Shown piece after piece: positions 7,670 through 12,798 of a stretch of DNA of 12,798 bases (position 1 is the first letter of the stretch; each line of letters starts with the position of its first letter). The position numbers were made by a program, and so were the translations under genes. The notes under the pieces were generated by a model that saw only the letters and a program-made list of their open reading frames with translations, was not told the DNA's origin and ran no database searches. Source of the DNA: Fomitopsis serialis (taxonomy: Eukaryota > Basidiomycota > Agaricomycetes > Polyporales > Fomitopsidaceae); assembly GCF_022376445.1 (NCBI RefSeq), contig NW_025955725.1, positions 1 through 12,798 of the forward strand, read 5' to 3'.

Positions 7670-8910
7670 CTAGCGGAATCATACATATGTTTCACGCACT
7701 TGTTCAAACCGATGTGACTCTTAGTTCACTATGTACTTCGTGAACTTCAAGGGGAGGTCGATATCAAACATTACCTACGTGACCGCAACACAAATGTCTC
7801 AGACTCTTAGTACGACAAGGTTAGTATGATGTCCTGGACATAGCTCAGGTCAAGAGCATTGTTTCTGAATGTGAACGCCAAGGTGAATACGCAGGAGTGG
7901 TGACTGACCACAAAGGTGACCAGCATGATAGTACTAGCCGGCGGTGGGTGTTTCTTTAGCTTCAACTTGCACATGAACAACGACGTTCGCCCCAGCCCAC
8001 CTCGCAACTGCGCTTCTATCTAAATTACTCTGGTGCTTCGCTCGTCTTCCCCTTCTGCACTCATCGGCCCTCTTTCGTCTTGAAAGCCCCGTTCTTCGTC
8101 GGTTTCACTGTTGAGCTCGGCGACCTTTGGTTCAGCTGAGCGTTATACCACCCCTGATTGGTCAAGCAAGTCTCAGGTCGATGGCGTCCTAATTTTGGCT
8201 CCTGTACCGCCAGCGTCACATGCGCTTCAATTGAGTGGCATCTCGGTGAACGCCGCGTTCCCTTCGCCGACCTCCCAAAATGAACACGATGCGAAACACA
8301 AAGCTGTCTTCCATTTCCCAAATATCTCTGCCTTCAAAGCTGCGGTCCAGGCAATAGCGGAGCAAGTAATGGCTGAAAACGGATGTTTTCCAGCTCCATG
8401 GATACGGTGAGTTCAATTCGATTCTAATGTATCAGATTCCTGGCTCGGCGGAGAAGACTCCGTGTATTGCGCTGCACCAGTCGGCGGTCAAGGCAATGGC
8501 TGGAGCGAGTAGGGGCTGAAAAGAAGTACAAACACTTTCTGGTTCGGAGATGGTGAGTTCAATCCGACTCGTTGCAGGATATCAGACTTCCTGGCGTCGC
8601 CCTGCACGAAAGACGGAGACCGGACGCATGCAAATGGAACCATGCGCCGGATTGGAAGCAATCACCTGTCGTCCGAGTAAGTGCATATACCGCTCTGAAT
8701 GAACAAATGCGGTAGCCCTAATTCTCTCCCCAGATAAATGATCTATGAACAGTGAGTGTTGGTTGGCTTACGCGGCCTGGATCAAACCTCAGTGGCGTCC
8801 AGGATCGCGCCCATCTCGGTGCATCAATGCGGTGGGCGGCATCCACCAGAATGTCGGGGTCAGTCCAATTATTCCTGAGCTGAGTACGTGAGTTCACCCG
8901 GCTGCTCGTC
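7670..8910. other. Region between the MGRR gene and the KDZ gene; no convincing gene
   Basis: The first ~120 bp hold coding-like fragments that may be a broken tail of the preceding gene. From about 7990 to 8110 the sequence is pyrimidine-rich and leader-like. An open reading from about 8072 to 8410 lacks an ATG start but has a plausible protein-like end (FHFPNISAFKAAVQAIAEQV). It could be an exon remnant; I could not find exons to join. The interval 8342-8600 contains a diverged duplication, listed separately. No clear TATA box for the KDZ gene was seen in the last 200 bp before 8911. Confidence 0.4.
8342..8600. repeat. Diverged tandem duplication, offset about 142-146 bp
   Basis: A segment around 8342-8447 is repeated at about 8484-8595. 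Matching blocks include GCGGTC(A/C)AGGCAAT, a GGAGC-AAGT/GAGT...GGCTGAAAA block, and GGTGAGTTCAAT(T/C)CGA(T/C)TC followed by ATCAGA(C)TTCCTGGC. The offset is 142 bp at the left block and 146 bp at the right block, so small indels have accumulated. It lies just upstream of the KDZ gene. Confidence 0.65.
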
Positions 8911-11900
8911 ATGGCCCCCGTTGCAAAGAAGCGGCGCCGTGGGCATGTTGGCGTGAGGTTCTACGACGGTGATGATGACGATGACGAGGCTCCCAGACGT
9001 CGAACACTAGGGACCCTCCATCAGCACACATCGTTCGCAACCACCACAACAGGGATATCCACTCAAACATCCCGCATCCCTGTGGCAGATCCCACCACGG
9101 CGGGCACGAACCCTGTACCTTCGGTCTCTGCCCATCAGACCAACGCGGCCCTTGACGATGTTCCTGTGCCAGGCCCGGTCGTCGATCCAGACTGGGAGAG
9201 GGAACTCGGCGAAGACGACGCACTTGGCACGCTGTCTCCTGATTCTTTCGTAGATATTGGCGAGTATCTAGAGGCAACCAAAACCCGAAAACACACAGCT
9301 AGCGTAAGTGTCCACTCGTCATCCTTGAAATGGAATCCACACTCACTCGCACACGTTCATAGGACCATCCTCTCCTTGAATGGTCTAGGAACTGCGTCGA
9401 TGAGTGGCTTGCTGAGCTCGTTCGTCACGAGGGACGTGGCAACTTTGCGTACGACACTTGTGCTGGATGCGAGGCAGGGGAGCCGCAACTCTTTCGCTGC
9501 GATGACTGTTGGGACCCACGGTTCTACTGCCAAGATTGCACCCTTACTCGACATCGTCGCAACCCGTTCCATCGACTCAAGGTATGTCACTTGAGCGTCT
9601 CACTTGATCTGCTTCGGCATTTACTAGCTGTGCAGATGTGGGATGAGACACGACTCCGTAGAATCACTCTAAAACAGCTGGGATTGCGGATCCAGCTAGG
9701 TCATGCAGTCGGCGACCTATGTGCAAACCCGCAGAGAGCGTTCGGCGATGACTTCGTCGTCCTGGATGTTTCTGGAATCCATGAAGTGGCCCTTGACTAC
9801 TGTGGTTGCGAGGGTGAAGAAACGAAGCCCATTCAGCTGCTCCGTTCGAGACTACTGCCGGCTACGAGCGTCGATCCGAAGACGGCGGCGACATTTCGTC
9901 TCATGGAGCACTACCACGTCTTGCACAACCAGACGAAGGCGTCCGGTTTCGAGTTCTACAACACACTCTTGCGGTTGACGGACAATACAGGGACACTGGA
10001 CCAGAAGGTGCGTAGTCGTGCGTAGCATAGCAAACGACGCTGACGGGTTGTACTCCAATAGGGACGATATGGGAGTCTCATGCGCATGGCGCGCATGTGG
10101 ATTCATCTCAAAATGCTCAAATGATTCGGCCGTGGGCACGATCCAAGTGGTGCCAGAGCTACCGAACCTGGCGCCTGTGCAGTCGCCTGTCCTGCCTGCC
10201 CACATCCCGGAATCAATCTTCCGTCAGACTGGGAAGATGCGCCGCCAGAGAAAAGGTATGACTCAGTAATTCGTTTGAACAGTGTCACTAATCAAACATG
10301 TACAGCTGGCCGTATCACCTCTTCGTCGGGATAGATGCCAACTTCCGCCTCAAGCGCAAGGACGTGTCTACGGACGCCGTCGATCCCGGACTTAACAGAG
10401 GGTATGCATACTTTGTCGAGGAGAAGGCATACAAAGCGTTTTTGGACGTACACGACAAGCACGAGAAGATCGAGAAGAGTTCGTGCAACAGTCACGACGC
10501 CGTCAAGCTAGCGAATATGAGAGGCAGCCAGGGCACTGCTGCTAGCGGCGTCGCGACGATCGAATGTGTCCGTCATGACATGAAGCGACCGTGTTCCGTA
10601 GGAGACCTTCAAAAGGGAGAGCGGTATGTTTTTGCGCTTCTTGTTGTTCTACCACTGAAGTCTGATGAATACAGGTACGTGAACATGGATTATCTGTTTG
10701 CGAGCAGCTTGCGTAAGCACTCCACGACGCGCGTAGTTGTCTCATACGACATCGCCTGTCAATGGAGTGTTAATCTATGGAGCCGCATGATGCAGTACGA
10801 ATTTGAATGGAACTTTGAGCAACAAACGATCACTTTCCTCATCCCGAAATTTCACCTTCCGGCTCACCAAGAAAGCTGTCACACGAAGTACTCATACAAT
10901 TTTATCAAGCACGTTGGCCGTACAGATGGAGAAGCCGTGGAGCGCGGTTGGGCTGCTGTCAACGGATTCTCGGGTAGCACGAAGGAGATGGGGCCAGGAT
11001 CGCGTCGGGACGTCCTCGATGACGTGTTCGGTGACTACAACTGGCGCAAAGTCATTCAGTTACGTACGTGTTGGTTCACATATGCTAAACAGGTTGCATT
11101 GACTTGGCTGTAGCCAAAACATTGCTCATCAGGGTCAAGAACGCAGTCGATGAGCGCAGCAAACATGTAGCCGAGTTCCAGGACTTGACTCAGGTCATGA
11201 ACTCTGTGCATGTAGCTGAGTGGACGCAGCAAGTGGAGGCTTGGGAGAATGGAGCCGATTACAATCCGTTCGTGGGCACTCGGCACCGTGAGTGCCTTGT
11301 ACGAATGCCAATTCGACCGAATCTCACGAATCGTACAGCTGTGACGCTTGCGTCTATCCGCCGCACGCTCGCCGAAGAGGAATCAACTGCCATCAACAAC
11401 GGAACATTCACAATGCTCCATGACACGGTGTCGCCAAGTGTTCTCATCATTGCAGGCCTGGAAATCGAAGACCTTCAGTAAGTTCGTTACTTCGAACACA
11501 TTTATGACTACACTACTAAGCCTCGTGTACAGGCGTCGCCTTCGCAAAGATGCTGCATCTATCGGCAACAGTGGTACAGATTCGCAGCACGCAGACATTG
11601 TCCGCCGTCGCAACAACTTACAGCTTAGGATCAAGCCTGGCGAGAGTTCCAAGATCTCTACATGCCCGGCATCATCCAGCTACGAACCCTGAACACGTCT
11701 GTGAGGACAGTTCATCCTGAGAACTTCCTTCTCTTCCTTCCGTCCGCCGTCGTCAATGTGGCTTCGGTTCCACCTGACCCCGCCTCAATGACATCGAACG
11801 GCGTCTTCGTCACGCACAGGCTACTGACACTCTGGAGCAGCTGAAGCAACATCTCCGTGCTCGTTCAAAACTCTACGGCGTGAAGGACCGGGACGTCCGC

Positions 11901-12653
11901 GGCCAGCGATATAACACTCGCTCTCGTACATATATCAAAACTGTCGATGCGCGCATCGACGCCGACACCACTCGATACCGTGCTGCCTACGCCGCTCTGC
12001 TTTCCCTTGACCAACGGACGACCTCAAATGGCGGAAGTTCCTGCGTCCTTTGAACGACAGCGACGTCCGCGGAATGCAAGACAGTCTTGAAGAAGAATCT
12101 GAGGGCAGACGAACCCTGTCTTGGATCTGGCGCACGTCAGGTTTCTCTCGCGATGACGCCTCCGACGAGGACGCGGACGATTTGGAGGGTATGCATAAAC
12201 TAATCTACTCCGAGTCATTCTTTCGCTGATAGCATTTTTCAAGCCGTGCGCATCGAGTGGTGCAAATCGCGTGCGCGCGCCCATCGGTGGAGTGAAGAGT
12301 GCGATCTTCTCGAGGAAGAGATGCGGCGGGTTATGGCCTTTTTCGGTGGGAGAGTCAGTTGTGGTCTCGACGTGCGAGAATGCGGCCTGGACAGATGAGG
12401 CAAGCACCCACTCTCTCGCATTCGCTACCAGCCATGAGCATACTGAAGGCGTATCGCATATGCTCATCGGCAAGCTGATATACGCACCGCCTTGATCGAA
12501 CACTGTAAGAAGTCTTGGGCGGATGTAGCAGAGTATATACAAATGGGGACACACTGTAATGTATCACAGGAGACTGGTAGGCGTGATGTATCAAGAGGTG
12601 CTACCAGAAGACACAATGTATTACAAGACATTGGTAGACACGATATATTATAA
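8911..12653 (+). pseudogene. KDZ transposase with CxC2 cysteine cluster, disrupted
   Basis: Exons 8911-9303, 9363-9581, 9636-10007, 10062-10255, 10306-10623, 10675-11063, 11114-11477, 11533-12188 and 12244 onward join through 50-62-bp introns. The N-terminus is basic then acidic (KKRRRG, DGDDDDDEA). The CxC2 cluster has C164-x2-C167, C177-x2-C180, C187-x2-C190 and H195-x5-H201, followed by LGLRIQLGH and DYCGC. ACPACPHPGINLP follows near 370-382. The RNase H-like core shows GIDANFRLKRK (D403), VSYDIACQW (D524) and DGEAVERGW (E585 or E588). These are features of the Kyakuja-Dileera-Zisupton family, which cuts and pastes DNA. Breaks: an in-frame TGA at codon 349 between KMLK and FGRGHD. Single bases are then missing near 11636, 11782, 12015, 12346, between 12360 and 12430, and near 12450; family-like sequence resumes after each (WREFQDLYMPG, DIERRLRHAQ, DLKWRKFLRPL, IAYAHRQADIRT). 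The last intron needs an AAG acceptor (12243). The tail frame ends at a TAA (12651-12653) inside the right array. Confidence 0.93.
10122..10124 (+). other. In-frame TGA in the KDZ transposase, before the catalytic core
   Basis: The reading is in family-like frame on both sides (IHLKMLK before, FGRGHDPSG after), so this is a nonsense codon and not a splice or frame error. Arg is expected at this place in the family, and CGA to TGA is a single C-to-T change at a CpG, typical of methylated-cytosine deamination. It would stop the protein at 348 residues, removing all three catalytic acids. Confidence 0.85.
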
Positions 12654-12796
12654 GAATCATAAGCTACGGTGGGTATGATGTATTCAAAGATGCTAACTTA
12701 CCAGCAATCGGGGATGTATTACAAGACGGACGAGATACATCGAGGCACACTGGCAGACGCGATGTATCAAGAACGTGCCGGCAGATGCGATGGATT
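12558..12796. repeat. Right GATGTATC array, ~27-36-bp direct repeats reaching the window edge
   Basis: Motif copies (with one or two changes such as GATGTATT, AATGTATC, GATATATT, GATGGATT) start at 12558, 12585, 12615, 12642, 12677, 12713, 12761 and 12789. One reverse GATACATC lies at 12734. Spacing is mostly 27-36 bp. The surrounding unit is roughly TGGTAGACACGATGTATYA followed by CAAGA or AAGA. Unlike the left array, the copies are mainly in one direction and not hairpin-paired. The array overlaps the last coding remnant of the KDZ gene and is cut by the window end. Confidence 0.85.
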
Positions 12797-12798
12797 AC

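Noticed and set aside
12189..12232. Use of the nearer TAG acceptor for the last KDZ intron
   Set aside because: It would put the next exon out of the family-like frame (VRIEWCKSRARAHRW); the AAG acceptor at 12243 keeps it. A further frameshift remains possible, so this is a preference and not a proof.
1..12798. A TET/JBP-type dioxygenase gene as element cargo
   Set aside because: KDZ elements of mushrooms are known to be linked with TET/JBP genes, so I looked for one on both strands. No recognisable iron-binding His-x-Asp and downstream His/Arg pattern in a coding context was found.

Overview
The window looks like a piece of an Agaricomycete (mushroom-type basidiomycete) genome, in a mobile-element-rich region. 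The reasons are very short GT-AG introns (43-60 bp wherever coding sense fixes both ends), CT-rich leaders, and a KDZ-type transposase gene with a CxC2 cysteine cluster, a gene type expanded in these fungi. No bacterial-style operon, tRNA, rRNA or CRISPR was seen.

Layout from left to right: (1) 1-678, minus strand, the 3' part of a spliced gene of a basidiomycete family I cannot name functionally, running off the left edge and apparently lacking its 5' part. (2) 765-889, a cluster of GGCCGG palindromes and inverted repeats. (3) 930-1318, an array of GATGTATC/GATACATC motifs, several arranged as hairpin-like pairs in a ~54-bp tandem repeat. (4) 1319-2364, mostly without supportable genes. (5) 2365-5193, minus strand, a six-exon gene for a large acidic, Pro/Thr/Gln-repeat protein ending in a nuclear-localisation-like PKKRKV, with two apparent single-base losses. 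(6) 5194-5789, a divergent intergenic region with a TATA box. (7) 5790-6600, plus strand, an intact four-exon gene with a C-terminal RNase H1 N-terminal (viroplasmin-like) domain. (8) 6883-7669, plus strand, an intact two-exon gene starting MGRRAKHHT. (9) 7670-8910, no convincing gene, with a diverged ~144-bp duplication. (10) 8911-12653, plus strand, a KDZ transposase with CxC2 domain and recognisable catalytic core, broken by one in-frame TGA and about six single-base losses near the 3' end. (11) 12558-12796, a second GATGTATC array with a different repeat unit, overlapping the tail of the KDZ gene and running to the right edge.

The shared GATGTATC core at 0.9-1.3 kb and 12.56-12.8 kb suggests that the ~11.9 kb between is one large KDZ-type composite element. 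The arrays would be subterminal transposase-binding regions. The acidic protein, the RNase H1-N protein and the MGRR protein would be cargo. This is inference: no terminal inverted repeats or target-site duplication can be shown because the right end lies outside the window. The transposase is not translatable as read, so this copy is either dead, moved in trans, or carries assembly errors. All eight inferred frameshifts in the two broken genes have the same sign (one base missing), which makes uncorrected sequencing error a serious alternative to decay.
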